Below, one piece after another: positions 10,831-22,216 of a DNA stretch of 64,000 nucleotides. The stretch is from Hanleya hanleyi. Lineage: Eukaryota > Mollusca > Polyplacophora > Lepidopleurida > Hanleyidae. The stretch is from NCBI GenBank assembly GCA_036873755.1, contig JAVTVY010017271.1, forward strand, positions 372,001-436,000. Direction: 5' to 3'. Numbering within the stretch: the first letter of the stretch is position 1; every line of letters begins with the position of its first letter. The notes below the pieces were generated by a model. That model made no database searches. It had not been told where the DNA came from and saw only the letters and a program-made list of their open reading frames with translations. Made by a program: the position numbers and the translations under genes.

Positions 10831-12715
10831 AGCCCACCATCACCAGATGGTGGGCTGTTCAAATCGCTTTTTGTCCGTGGTCCGTCGTCCGTCCGTCGTC
10901 CGTCGTCCGTCGTCCGTCCGTCCGTAAACAATTTCTTGTTATCGCGATTTCTCAGGAACTACTGCATGGATCTTTCTCAAATTTGGTACACAGGTTCCCC
11001 TTGGGGCCTAGTTGTGCAAGAAACCTTTTTTGGTCCGATTCGAAAATCCAATATGGCCACCAGGCCGCCATCTTGGATTTCCCCATGAAACCTTGTTATC
11101 GCGATTTCTCAGGAACTACTGCATGGATCTTTCTCAAATTTGGTACACAGGTTCCCCTTGGGGTCTAGTTGTGCAAGAAACCTTTTTTGGTCCGATTCGA
11201 AAATCCAATATGGCCACCAGACAGCCATCTTGGATTTCCCCATGAAACCTTGTTATCGCGATTTCTTGGGAACTGCTGCATGGATCTTTCTCATATTTGG
11301 TACACAGGTTCCCATTGGGGTCTAGTTGTGCAAGAAACCTTTTTTGGTCCGATTCGAAAATCCAATATGGCCACCAGGCAGCCATCTTGGATTTCCCCAT
11401 GAAACCTTGTTATCGCGATTTCTCAGGAACTACTGCATGGATCTTTCTCAAATTTGGTACACAGGTTCCCCTTGGGGTCTAGTTGTGCAAGAAACCTTTT
11501 TTTGGTCCGATTCGAAAATCCAATATGGCCACCAGGCAGCCATCTTGGATTTCCCCATGAAACCTTGTTATCGCGATTTCTCAGGAACTACTGCATGGAT
11601 CTTTCTCAAATTTGGTACACAGGTTCCCCTTGGGGTCTAGTTGTGCAAGATACCTTTTCTGGTCCGATTCGGAAATCCAATATGGCCACCAGACAGCCAT
11701 CTTGGATTTCCCCATGAAACCTTGTTATGGCGATTTCTCAGGAACTACTGCATGGATCTTTCTCAAATTTGGTACACAGGTTCCCCTTGGGGTCTAGTTG
11801 TGCAAGAAACCTTTTTTGGTCCGATTCGAAAATCCAATATGGCCACCAGGCAGCCATCTTGGATTTCCCCATGAAACCTTGTTATCGCGATTTCTCAGGA
11901 ACTACTGCATGGATCTTTCTCAAATTTGGTACACAGGTTCCCCTTGGGGTCTAGTTGTGCAAGAAACCTTAATCCAATATGGCCACCAGGCAGCCATCTT
12001 GGATTTCCCCATGAAACCTTGTTATCGCAATTTCTCAGGAACTACTGCATGGATCTTTCTCAAATTTGGTACACAGGTTCCCCTTGGGGTCTAGTTGTGC
12101 AAGAAACCTTTTTGGTCCGATTCGAAAATCCAATATGGCCGCCAGGCAGCCATCTTGGATTCCCCATGAAACCTTGTTATCGCGATTTCTCAGGAACTAC
12201 TGCATGGATCTTTCTCAAATTTGGTACATAGGTTCCCCTTGGGGTCTAGTTGTGCAAGAAACCTTTTTTGGTTTGATTCGAAAATCCAATATGGCCACCA
12301 GGCAGCCATCTTGGATTTCCCCATGAAACCTTGTTATTGCGATTTCTCAGGAACTACTGCATGGATCTTTCTCAAATTTGGTACACAGGTTCCCCTTGGG
12401 GTCTAGTTGTGCAAGATACCTTTTCTGGTCCGATTCGAAAATCCAATATTGCCACAAGGCGGCCATCTTGAATTTCCCCTTGAAACATTGTTACCGTGAA
12501 TTCTCAGGAAATATTTCGTGGATCTTTCTGAAATTTGGTACACAGGTCCCACATGGGGCCTAGTAGTGCAAGATACCTTTTTTGGTCCGATTCGAAAATC
12601 CAAGTTACGCTTCAAATTAATTCGGTATTCTCGAGTTGTGACGTTGCATCACAAGAGTCGGCGGATCAAACGGTGGGGCATATTCTATATATTGACTATA
12701 GAGAATATCCATACC
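10831..12715 (+). mobile_element. Helentron-like (pearl-type) element with 157-bp core array
   Basis: The 5' end is a perfect hairpin, AGCCCACCATC / GATGGTGGGCT (10831-10841 and 10846-10856). A (TCCG/TCGTCCG)n stretch follows at about 10875-10925. Then come about ten core units of 157-158 bp (10930-12600), each containing GGAACTACTGCATGGATCTT and TCAAATTTGGTACACAGG; one unit (about 11970) carries an internal deletion and the last unit is divergent. Downstream, ACGGTGGGGC near 12674 resembles the expected 3' subterminal inverse of the 5' end, followed by an imperfect hairpin near 12683-12712. This organisation is that of Helentron-associated elements (bivalve pearl/HINE). The 3' limit is uncertain because of the inverted repeat listed next. 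Frames of 60-104 codons in the array are repeat artefacts. Confidence 0.8.
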
Positions 12716-12892
12716 TTCACCTTCCATATCAAGGAGTTAAAATAATTCGGAATTAAAATGTATTTCTTCAAATTTTAAATCAGCTTTCTTTAGTCCATGC
12801 AGTAGCAAGTGAATTGCTCCACCCTTTCGTCTACCGGCGGGTCGGCTACATGAAGGGACGTCACTCTTGTGACTCAACGTCACAACTCGACA
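12631..12892. repeat. Inverted repeat pair, ~30-bp arms
   Basis: TCGAGTTGTGACGTTG plus TCACAAGAGT on the left (12631-12662) recurs as its reverse complement ('actcttgtga', 'caacgtcacaactcga') at about 12862-12892. Only the two bases between the blocks differ. The arms flank about 200 bp that includes the presumed 3' end of the Helentron-like element. It may be a separate MITE with internalised ends. Confidence 0.7.
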
Positions 12893-13722
12893 ACTGTAGA
12901 CTACTGCATGTTTCGATCCAAGGGAGATAATCAGGATTGAGGCACTTTCTAAGTTTCAACATTACTGCGCAGACCGGATCCCTTCAGTATTAAGTAGTGT
13001 ACCATCTTACTATTTTCAGGCATGGTATCTTAAAAGAGATATCTCAAAATAGCCGTATAAACAGAACAGAATTAGCACTCGTTCTTAATTATAAAATCTT
13101 AAGTATGTTTCATAGCTCATGCCAAAGTGTCAAAGAGATTGATCTTCGCTTCCAGTACCCAATGATGACACGTGCAAAAAAATAACTAAAAAAAATACTA
13201 CGAAACAAAGGCGAAGAATCCTCCGTACATGTACATTCACTTTCAGACTAACTTTGCTCATTTCTCCTGTATTATAACAACCGACATAAGTACAGTTTCT
13301 AGAAATCTTGAAATTCCTGAAACTTAGATTATATCTTGGTGTTTTTCAGTGACCTTTTCCGATCCTTTTCGCTCAGATTCAAAATTCTGTAAACAAAATT
13401 ACAAATCAATCGTTTGTACTTAGTAACAATGGACAAAAAGATCCTCTAGTCATTAGCTTACAATTATCGGACAATGGTGGGCGCCAAGATCCTTCAGGAT
13501 CTCTCGTTATCACATTTATATCAGTTATCACTGGTGACAATATTTCCCCAAATTTAATCATAGGAAGAAATGAAATTTAATATGACGCAGAAACCAAACT
13601 GCTGCTCACTGACAACTGCCTACAGTCAGTCCATTGTTATTTTATTATTACGGGACGGGCCGATTGACAAATGTTTTGAGATGGTAACAATATTTTTGAA
13701 ATTTATTATCTTTATTTCTTAG
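12893..13722. other. Unique sequence
   Basis: No gene recognised. The frame at 12997-13185 shows no domain. Confidence 0.45.
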
Positions 13723-13756
13723 ACCAGAGGTGTAAACGGTGTAGGACAAGCAGCAG
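13723..13756 (+). CDS. Candidate micro-exon
   Basis: A 34-nt block lies between a good acceptor (T-rich tract ending TTTATTTCTTAG) and a donor (CAG|GTAGAG). In one frame it reads QRCKRCRTSS with two bases left over, which is the phase needed by the stronger exon candidate at 14798-14887; joined, they would create an Arg codon. An alternative donor at 13816 (CTTG|GTAAGG) leaves a different frame open, but then the phase does not fit. No transcript evidence is available and short blocks like this arise by chance. It is listed only because of phase agreement. Confidence 0.2.
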
Positions 13757-13898
13757 GTAGAGCCGAGTCAGTGGAGACTGGTCAGAGAACAGACATTTTT
13801 TTCTATTTTATTCTTGGTAAGGGCTTATGTTTCCCTGATCCTATTCTTTCTAAACTCTGGTATTTCACATATCTGTATTACTAGATCAATTCTTTCTT

Positions 13899-14218
13899 CA
13901 GGTGAGATTATGTTGGTGAATACATGTTTGCTTAGGTGCAATTTTAGCCGTCAAAATATTTGTATAAGTGGCAAATTTTCACCTGATTGAGCGGAGACCC
14001 TTCAAGCTGGTGATTCACACTTGTCTCACACAAACACTGCAGGGGTCCGCACTATCAGTTAATAGAGCCTAAATTAATTTGTTCATTGCTTTAATTCCAT
14101 TACACGATTTCTTCAGTTTTATAAAACTGTTCATTTCTGGAAAAGTATTCACAGAAATTCCACAGTAAAAAATCTGGACTAAATTACGAAAAACTGATGC
14201 ACAGATATTTCATTAAAG
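13899..14218 (+). repeat. Dispersed repeat D, plus-oriented copy
   Basis: Matches the reverse complement of about 37150-37493. Shared blocks are CAGGTGAGATTATGTT, ACATGTTTGCTTAGGTGCAA, CACACTTGTCTCACACAAAC plus ACTGCAGGGGTC, and TTTCTGGAAAAGTATTCA. The function and ends are unknown; it is non-coding. A start exactly at CAGGTGAG gives a fortuitous splice-donor-like motif. Confidence 0.8.
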
Positions 14219-14797
14219 GGTTGTTCTACTTGGCAAACTTAACAATTTAATGAAAAATTTGGAACTTCTCGAAAAATAAATGTTGGTAAATGGAAGTCCA
14301 TTTTATGAAAAGACGAGTATTTAAATTTGGATTAACTTCATACATATCAATCTTGCAACAAGTATATTCGCATATTTGAAATCTCAGAGAAATAGGCTTT
14401 TCAATTATATATAAATGTACGTTGATCATGTCTGATCATGATCACAATATGACAAGGATTTCCAGTCGGTGTGAAAATCTGCTCAGGTGGGTCACAGGTC
14501 CATGTCCTACCAAATGCCCATTTGGAACTTTTGACCAGGTGAAATAAAACTAGAAAGTCACATTTTTAACACAGAATGGTTCTTTTGAAAGCTATATATA
14601 CAGTGACATCTGTCATTGATAAGTTTTGTAATGGCCTTCATAAGATGTTTCCATGTATCATTGTGTTCACTTCACTGGACTTGAGACATAACATACTTAG
14701 TGATGTGTGGAATGATATTCAATGGCAAGCTGGTTCAATTTTACAGGTATCGCCTTTGGCAGCTAAACCCTAGAGACTGTTGACACCCAATCTGCAG
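14219..14797. other. Unique sequence upstream of the exon candidate
   Basis: Nothing recognised except the acceptor at 14796-14797. The frame at 14576-14773 has no domain. Confidence 0.4.
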
Positions 14798-14887
14798 ACT
14801 GAAGCGACTGTGTGACACGCCGTACTGCTCACCGGGGCCGTCCGGGGCTTACCCCAGCAGCTTGTACCTGTGGCACCTCGGGGAAAG
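14798..14887 (+). CDS. Candidate 90-nt symmetric internal exon, product unknown
   Basis: This block is strikingly GC-rich against AT-rich flanks. It is bounded by a consensus acceptor (ACACCCAATCTGCAG|) and a consensus donor (GGGGAAAG|GTACGTCAG). One frame is open throughout: after one base it reads LKRLCDTPYCSPGPSGAYPS and then SLYLWHLGE, leaving two bases. The length is 90 nt, so entry and exit phases are equal, as in a cassette exon. The other two plus-strand frames hit a stop early. I do not recognise the protein. Cys, Pro, Gly, Tyr and Trp dominate, with no signal peptide or membrane segment. It is the best protein-coding candidate in the window. Alternatives are an untranslated or lncRNA exon, or a chance GC-rich block. 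Confidence 0.45.
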
Positions 14888-16278
14888 GTACGTCAGTAAT
14901 GTAGACACCTTCCTTCTTTTATTGCTGATAATTTTTATGGATATTTCAGGTTCATTTCATAGATTTCCTCTCTAGCCTCCTGATGTTGTCCAATCTGCAA
15001 CCACATGGCATCACTGTACCTGCCTCTGACCATTCAGTGTATTTGTAATCGAAGCCCTATTGAATTGTTTGGATTATGGGATGGGCATGTTCCTGGTATA
15101 TATAACTATCACTCTTTAGTATTTCTTGGTGAAACATATGTGAGGCGGCATTTAAGGCTAGATGCTGGTTTCCAGTGATGCAGTTATTTCAATAGATTCT
15201 AGAGTAACATTGTTCAGGGTCATAGGAAAACGATTGACCTGAGGGGCGGAATGTCCCCAAATACGATCATAGTCATACATGCCAGAGGCACTTTATGCTA
15301 AGAGAGCCTAGAAATTTTTTAAATTCTAGAGTTCGTTTACCTTGATCTGGAGCATTTTCAGAGGTTTCTTTCAGAGCATTTACATAATTTTCCTCCCCCC
15401 CTTCCTCTGCCCCCTGCCCTTCCACCTTGACTGCCCTTGAGGTTAACCCAGACTAATCATGTAGTTAATGCCCTTCACAAGAAAGGCTACATTGTGCATG
15501 TATATGTGTGTGTCTGATGTGGCTTACTTATGCTGATAATGGAAGGGATGGTCTATCCCACATTCTCCTCATCTCTTATATGGAAGAATGACCTAGTGGA
15601 GCTGGTTGAACCCGCTTACATAATGAATCTGACCTAAAGTGGTCAGACCTGACCTAAATTGATGGCTGTAATGATAATGATTCTGAGGTCAAATGTATCA
15701 CATGTACTGTTCATATAGGAAGGGAGATCACTGTGTACTTGTTTAACTGAGAATTGATACTAATAATGTCCATTAGAGACTTGAACCAGTTTGTTCAATT
15801 GCTCATAAAGAAAGCTGGGAGAATCTACCCTGTAGACTGAGATGTGACTCATCGGATATTGGAGCTAGTTATGGAGATTCTCCAGTAGTACGTTGAGCAA
15901 GTTCAAATATGATTGGGCAATACATTCATAATGATAACCCTTTACCCGACTGGGCCTGCCGATTTTTTTCACTGTGCTCGGAAAATGGAACTGAAGGAGA
16001 CTTTCCTTGATCTAATTTCTATTAATATTGCTCATCAGTCTCCATCATTAGACGTTGAAATGAAAACTTTTTTTTCAGTTATGTAATATGAAATGTTTAG
16101 TACCCAGTAACAGTATGATTTAACTTTGTTGGGCTGGTATTAGCTACATGGTACTTGTAAATAGGTTATCGTGACATCATGCTGGTTTTACACGGCGAGA
16201 CTACAACTCAACCATATTGCTGTATGGGAAAGTGAAATTGTTATACACATGTATTAAAAAATTGTCCGTGGGCAGAGA
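14888..16278. other. Unique sequence, possibly intronic
   Basis: No repeats or coding islands recognised. If the preceding exon is real, this would be intron downstream of it. Confidence 0.4.
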
Positions 16279-17909
16279 AGAATTCACTTCACAGTCATGG
16301 CTTTTAGACTGATGAATTCACTTCACAGCCATGTCTCTTAGACTGATGAATTCACTTCACAGCCATGTCTCTTAGACTGATGAATTCACTTCACAGCCAT
16401 GTCTGTTAGACTGATGAATTCACTTCACAGCCATGTCTCTTAGACTGATGAATTCACTTCACAGCCATGGCTTTTAGACTGATGAATTCACTTCACAGCC
16501 ATGTCTCTTAGACTGATGAATTCACTTCACAGCCATGGCTCTTAGACTGATGAATTCACTTCAAAGCCATGGCTCTTAGAATGATGAATTCACTTCACAG
16601 CCATGGCTCTTAGAATGATGAATTCACTTATGCTGCCATGGCTCTTAGAAATTTTAATTATTGAATACAATACACGGTGAATTTACTTCACAGCCATGGC
16701 TCTTAGAATGATGAATTCACTTCACAGCCATGGCTCTTAGAATGATGAATTCACTTATGCAGCCATGTCTCTTAGAAAGTTTAGTTATTGAATACAGTAC
16801 ATAGTGAATTCACTTCACAGCCATTGGTCTCAGAAAGTTTGAATATTGAATACATGTACATGGTGAAATCACTCCACAGCCATAGCTCTTAGAAAATGTA
16901 AGTATTGAATACACATGATGAAATCACTTACATGTATGCAGCCATGGCTCTTAGAAAGATACAATAAATGATGAATTCATTTCACAGCCATGGCTCTGAG
17001 AAAATTTAAGTATTGAATACATGTACATGATGAATTGACTTCACAGCCATTGGTCTTGGAATGATGAATTCACTTCACAGCCATTGGTCTTGGAATGATG
17101 AATTCACTTCACAGCCATTGGTCTTAGAAAGTTTAAGTATTGAATACATGTACATGGTGAATTCACTTCACAGCCATTGGTCTTGGAATGATGAATTCAC
17201 TTCACAGCCATTGGTCTTAGAAAGTTTAAGTATTGAATACATGTACATGGTGAATTAACTTCACAGCCATTGGTCTTGGAATGATGAATTCACTTCACAG
17301 CCATTGGTCTTAGAAAGTTTAAGTATTGAATACATGTACATGGTGAATTCTCTTCACAGCCATTGATCTTGGAATGATGAATTCACTTCACAGCCATTGG
17401 TCTTGGAATGATGAATTCACTTCACAGCCATTGGTCTTAGAAAGTTTAAGTATTGAATGCATGTACATGGTGAATTCACTTCACAGCCATTGGTCTTGGA
17501 ATGATGAATTCACTTCACAGCCATTGGTCTTAGAAAGTTTAAGTATTGAATACATGTACATGTACATGGTGAATTCACTTCACAGCCATTGGTCTTGGAA
17601 TGATGAATTCACTTCACAGCCATTGGTCTTAGAAAGTTTAAGTATTGAATACATGTACATGGTGAATTCACTTCACAGCCATTGGTCTTGGAATGATGAA
17701 TTCACTTCACAGCCATTGGTCTTAGAAAGTTTAAGTATTGAATACATGTACATGGTGAATTCACTTCACAGCCATTGGTCTTGGAATGATGAATTCACTT
17801 CACAGCCATTGGTCTTAGAAAGTTTAAGTATTGAATACATGTACATGGTGAATTCACTTCACAGCCATTGGTCTTGGAATGATGAATTCACTTCACAGCC
17901 ATTGGTCTC
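16279..17909 (+). repeat. 34-bp satellite evolving into 93-bp higher-order array
   Basis: The left part (16279-16640) is a run of about 34-bp units, GATGAATTCACTTCACAGCC followed by ATGTCTCTTAGACT. From about 16640 a spacer related to 'agtttaagtattgaatacatg' appears irregularly. From about 17035 the array becomes regular: two 34-bp-type units plus the spacer form a 93-bp higher-order unit, repeated about eight times with few changes. Because 93 is 31 codons, a 197-codon frame (17374-17967) stays open with a 31-residue period. This is a consequence of the period, not evidence of a protein. Confidence 0.92.
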
Positions 17910-19236
17910 AATCACAGGAAGGGTATCTTACAGTTTTACTGCACAGCAATACTGGTTTGACAATTAATTCCTCTACAATTACGAGGTCAATTGTATTACT
18001 AAGTTGATTGATCAAACTTTGACCCCAGAATGAAATTTGGGAGTGAACGAATGTTAAAAGCATGAAGGTGGGACTAATTGCTGTATAACATGCTCAACTG
18101 GTAGTAATCTGTGTTGTATATAAGGGCCTTTATTAAATGACAACTTCAGGAGAAGCATCAAGGGGTATAACTTGTCTAGGCATACATATAGTAATGTGTA
18201 TAAGAGTTATGCCCCTTGTTGTGCCTACTTGCAAAGCCAAGAATGAATAGATAAGAGATACCAATATCTTTGAATGTCCTATAAAATGCTGTGGGCTATG
18301 TTTTACATTTCGAATTCTTCACATGTATGGTGTGAACAAGTTCCTGTCTTGTAGTGGTATCTTGTGTCTATTTTAACTTAGATCCAATAACATTGGAATT
18401 CATCGATCATCTGATATTTAAAAAAAAAAAAGTAATAAAAAATCCCGGTAAATTCTTGACTATGATTCACCTATCCGATGGATGGAATGCATAATTGATA
18501 TTTTATTGGTTATCGATCTCGTCTATCAGTGAGGCAGTGTCCCCCCCCCCCCCCACCTCAGCTGAGACTTAAGAGATTTGATCAGTGTTTCTCATCATTG
18601 GTTGATCCCCGCAGCTATGTAACTGATCATAGTAGAGGCCTCAACTCAAAGCGCCACCTCACATCATGTTTAGAATATTTTGACACAATTTTCTATTGCA
18701 TTACCAGCATTGAAAGTTTAATACACTGCTTCTGGCGTAGATCACTATCTATCTACCACGTTCGACAACATGATGAGAAAGAAGAAGTAAAGTAAAAAAG
18801 TAAGCTAAAATTAGCTTGAGGATATTATCTCCTGTTGTTCGCAGATTCGGGCCTGAATTGCCGCCGCATAATACTGACTTTACCCACCTCGTTATGTCAT
18901 AATTATAGCCTTTGCTTGATTACATTTTTTGAAAGGGGGAAAATGTCTCAGAACACACAAAGACATAAATAAATGTTCTTTTGTACTCATTTATAACATT
19001 TTGTTTTTTTTGTTTTCGCGGTTTCCACACCCTAAAATCATCCAAAGTTCTACATTTAGACAGATGCATTGTACCTTCGTGACGTCATTATAGAGCTTAT
19101 TTGAGCTTATGTAGCTTCTAAGAATGGAATCCAGAAATAGTATATCACTCCATTCAAGCTGCGGATGTGGGGGAAAATAATGCATGAAACTCTTGCAGTG
19201 GATTCTTTTGTTTTCAACACTAAGTTGAGTTTTTAT
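17910..19236. other. Unique sequence with short palindrome and C-run
   Basis: An imperfect inverted repeat (AAGGGGTATAACT versus AGTTATGCCCCTT) lies at about 18156-18222. A C-run is at about 18541-18554. The frames at 18529-18795 and 18991-19185 (minus) have no domain. Confidence 0.45.
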
Positions 19237-19958
19237 TACCCCTCGGCCAACTTTGGCCTAGGGGTATTGTCGTCATCATGTACGGCTGTCCGTCCGTCCG
19301 TTACCGCGATATCTACAGAACCGTTTCATGCATGGCAACCAAACTTGTTACATCTATTTATCTTCACGTAAATCAGAAGCCTATCGAAAATGAGTCATCT
19401 TGGACAATATTTTGCAGAGTTATGCCCCTTTTTACAAATAAAAATCCATTTATGATTTGTTATTGTGATAATTTCAGAACCGTTCCATATACAACATCCT
19501 AACATGATACAGTTGTTTCTCTTGACCTGAACTAGATGCCTATCGAAAATGAGTCGTGTCAGAAAGTATTTTGCAGAGTTATGCCCCTTGTCTAATAAAA
19601 TCCACTAATTCCTATGTTAAGTTTACATATAATTTCTATATCATGTTTGTATACTATCACATTTATTTATTGATTGGATGACTGATTTATTGATTTATTC
19701 TCTTACACAATGCGAAGAATGCCTGCAAATCTGTTTTGAAAATGACACTAGATGCCTATCGAAAATGAGTCGTGTCAGAAAGTATTTTGCAGAGTTATGC
19801 CCCTTGTCTAACAAAATCCACTAATTCCTATGTTAAGTTTGCATATTATTTCTATATCATGTTAGTATACTATCACATTTATTAATCAATTAGTAGAGAC
19901 ACCCTTACATTATAATAGCTGGGGTTCAGAGCCGAGGGGTTTCGATAGCGCAGCTTCA
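19237..19958 (+). mobile_element. Helentron-like element, TACCCC family, copy 1
   Basis: 5' hairpin TACCCCTCGGCCAA / TTGGCCTAGGGGTA (19237-19266), then GTCCGTCCGTCCG, then degenerate core units. Two long direct copies of a block containing GATGCCTATCGAAAATGAGT and AGAGTTATGCCCCTTG lie near 19530-19662 and 19748-19885. Near the 3' end, GCCGAGGGG (19931-19939) is the subterminal inverse of the 5' terminus, and a short AGC/GCT hairpin follows. A relative with the same ends is at 44057-45150. Confidence 0.75.
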
Positions 19959-20234
19959 TGTTTTATCACAGGGATTCATACAAGTCACTTTTTACAACCG
20001 GTATTCAGGGGTAAAATTCATTTGAAAACTCAATTCAGACCTCCGAATTTGACTAAATATTTTTAGGTTTTGACGAAAACTCAATAGCCTATTATTTTAA
20101 GGGATGAAACAGTATAAAATCATTGAGAGTGGTGGTAAATTTGAAGAAATACTCAAATTGAAGAAAATACTGAAAACTGAATCCACTCATTTGAGTAAAA
20201 AAATTTTACTGTATCACTTATGGAGTTCAATTAA

Positions 20235-20698
20235 AGGTGAAAGATTTTTATATGGATATATATCTATATATATATATTTTGTTTATATTCTTTGTGGGTT
20301 AGGTAATTATGGAATTATCAGCCTGTCTACTTTATTTGGTTTTATTTGAAGCATTTTGTCTCCTAGTAGCTGTAGAAAAGTGCTCCAAATTTGATATCTG
20401 GTCGATTTCCGAAATGAAATCTACATCACTTATCTGCCCTTGTTTGATGCTACCTTGTGATGTCACATACACCCACCTGGCCAGACTTCAATTCAGACTT
20501 CAGTCATAGTCAAGGAAACATAAGCGATCAGATGGTTTGCAAATCTGATTTCAGCTGATCGTGGGTATCAACGTTTAATAAGCTTCTAACAGACAAAATA
20601 CTTCTATTGAAACCAAGTGAAGTAGATAGACTGACATTCATTATTCAACCTATATAAAAAATATAAATGAGAATCTAAAAACTTTTGCATTCATTTGG
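20235..20698. mobile_element. TTAA-type MITE, GGTGAAATGC family, degenerate copy A
   Basis: Starts after TTAA (20231-20234) with AGGTGAAAGATTTTTA and ends near GCATTCATTTGG. The internal sequence aligns with copy B at 24976-25435 over most of its length (GAAATGAAATCTACATCACT, 'acccacctggcc', 'aagtgaagtaga'). Its right TTAA has been lost. Confidence 0.7.
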
Positions 20699-20794
20699 TC
20701 TCTTGTTAGTACAAAATGTACTTCAACATGTTCCAAATTCAGCTCGAATGGGCAATTTCCACTATAGTTCAAGTTAAACACGTGGCTGGCCGCT

Positions 20795-20905
20795 TGTGCT
20801 GTAGTTCGTCATTCCAGGCGCTTCCCTATGTCTTTAATCCAGAATATATTTTTAATCCATGATAACTGGTATATTTTCGACCTGAGACTGCCAGGGTTAT
20901 CAAAA
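20795..20905. repeat. Dispersed repeat, partner of 3470-3600
   Basis: Homologous by eye to 3470-3600, in the same orientation. No inverted ends are visible. Confidence 0.55.
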
Positions 20906-20927
20906 ATGTAAGCTTGTTGGTCGTTTT

Positions 20928-21150
20928 TACTCCTCAGCCCTACGGGCTCAGGAGTATTGTTGTGGCCCTGGGGATGTGTCTGTCCGTCTGTCCGAGCCGT
21001 ATCTCGATAACTATTTCTAGCAAGTTCATGAAACTTACAGGTTATGATCCTTTTATTTTTTACTTGTGCCTTTGAGACTTTCAGGTCTAACCGGTCGTTA
21101 ATTATTTTTTTACGATTTTTTTTATTTTTCTACCATTTTCCAGTCTCCTA
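20928..21150 (+). mobile_element. 5' end of a Helentron-like element, TACTCC family
   Basis: Perfect-arm hairpin TACTCCTCAGCCC / GGGCTCAGGAGTA (20928-20956; one mismatch), followed by CTGTCCGTCTGTCCG and one core-like unit (CGTATCTCGATAACTA, CATGAAACTTACAGGTTATG). No array follows. A weak candidate for the matching 3' subterminal inverse (CAGGGGAGT) is near 21808. If that is correct, the orphan reading frame at 21439-21783 lies inside the element. Confidence 0.55.
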
Positions 21151-21438
21151 AAAACGGATCTACAAGTATGCATACATTAGCCCTACTTTTATACCGATTT
21201 ACATACTCTTACTAGCTTGTAGCCAATCAAGAGCTCCATAGTAAAGTTGTATTTCAGCCATTGGTTCAGTGTAGTGAATGACTGGTCATTGGTTTGGTCT
21301 AGAAGCCTATATTCCTCTGCGTATTCAGTAGTACGGTATTGCCAGACTAATTGTCGTATCCCTACGCTGTTGAGAAAAAAATAGTCCGACTTTAAAACTG
21401 TGAAAATCGACTTGTTATTTCGTCTAAAAGTTCTCAGA

Positions 21439-21783
21439 ATGGATTTGAACGATAATAAACGCCTGTTTTATCGGAAAACGGCAATTTGTACTTTGTCTTG
21501 TAACAAAATTGTAGGAACCTGTGAGATTCTGTCAAAAACGAAAGTAGTCAAAAACGAAAGTAGTGCCCATGTGTTTGTGCTTCCTGCCAACACAGGAATA
21601 ACCACAGATGATGGAGTTGAGTTTTCAGTTGTAAATAAACTGTGGTCGTCGGCCAGTACAAGCGGTGTCTCGCATAACCAGTCCTCTAAAATATACTTCA
21701 TGGAAGATAGCGAAAGGTATGGCCACCCCAATAAATCAACGCAAACTTCATCTCCGTCGTCGTTGTTGTTGTTGTTGCACTGA
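21439..21783 (+). CDS. Orphan reading frame or captured first exon, unknown product
   Basis: The frame starts at an ATG in a good context (CTCAGAATGG) and encodes 114 residues beginning MDLNDNKRLFYRKTAICTLS. A donor-like site (GCGAAAG|GTATGG) at 21716/21717 could end a first exon of about 92 codons. Composition is protein-like (hydrophilic, with an IYFMEDSER end before the donor) but no domain is recognised. A perfect 16-bp tandem duplication (TCAAAAACGAAAGTAG twice, near 21534-21565) lies in the frame. As 16 is not a multiple of three, the upstream and downstream halves were in different frames before the duplication, so the long frame may be accidental. It could be a gene fragment carried by the Helentron-like element at 20928. 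Confidence 0.25.
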   Translation: MDLNDNKRLFYRKTAICTLSCNKIVGTCEILSKTKVVKNESSAHVFVLPANTGITTDDGVEFSVVNKLWSSASTSGVSHNQSSKIYFMEDSERYGHPNKSTQTSSPSSLLLLLH

Positions 21784-21825
21784 CGCTAATGCATTACCAA
21801 GTTCGTCAGGGGAGTTTCTATCTCA

Positions 21826-22216
21826 CATTATGATGGGATGTGATTTTCGGCTATCGGAGCCAGTTTTTCTTAGAGAAGTGAAATTCTCCACAGTATCCAT
21901 ATGTAATTTGTGCATTTTTATTCTGAAATTTGAAGGAAATCTGTTCAGGATCAAAGAAAATCTCCAATACCTCACGTGGGTTGTTTTTTGGTTTTTTTAA
22001 AGCACAATGACGTTGGGCTTGCAATGTTGTAACATTGTGAGTAGGCACTATGAAAATAACATGTGAGGTATTGGAGGTTTGTTTTGATTGTGAATAGATT
22101 TCCTTCGAATTTCAGAATTAAAATGCACAAATTACATAGAGATACTGTGAGGAATTTCACTTCTCTGAGATGAACTGGCTCCGATATTTAGCCAGAAATC
22201 CCATCCCATCGTGATA
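21826..22216. mobile_element. Fold-back element FB2
   Basis: The two arms of about 165 bp (21826-21985 and 22045-22216) are inverted copies at about 85% by eye. Shared blocks are ATCGGAGCCAGTT, GAGAAGTGAAATTC, GTAATTTGTGCATTTT and CTCCAATACCTCAC. The roughly 60-bp centre contains a CAATGTTGTAACATTG palindrome. Frames on both strands read through it as artefacts. Confidence 0.88.

Noticed and set aside
10983..12615. Series of 61-104-codon frames on both strands
   Set aside because: They repeat with the 157-bp core unit of the Helentron-like element and restart in each unit.
17374..17967. 197-codon reading frame with a perfect 31-residue repeat
   Set aside because: It is produced by the 93-bp (codon-multiple) period of noncoding satellite DNA; the same sequence is colinear with a drifting 34-bp array and shows no start context or domain.
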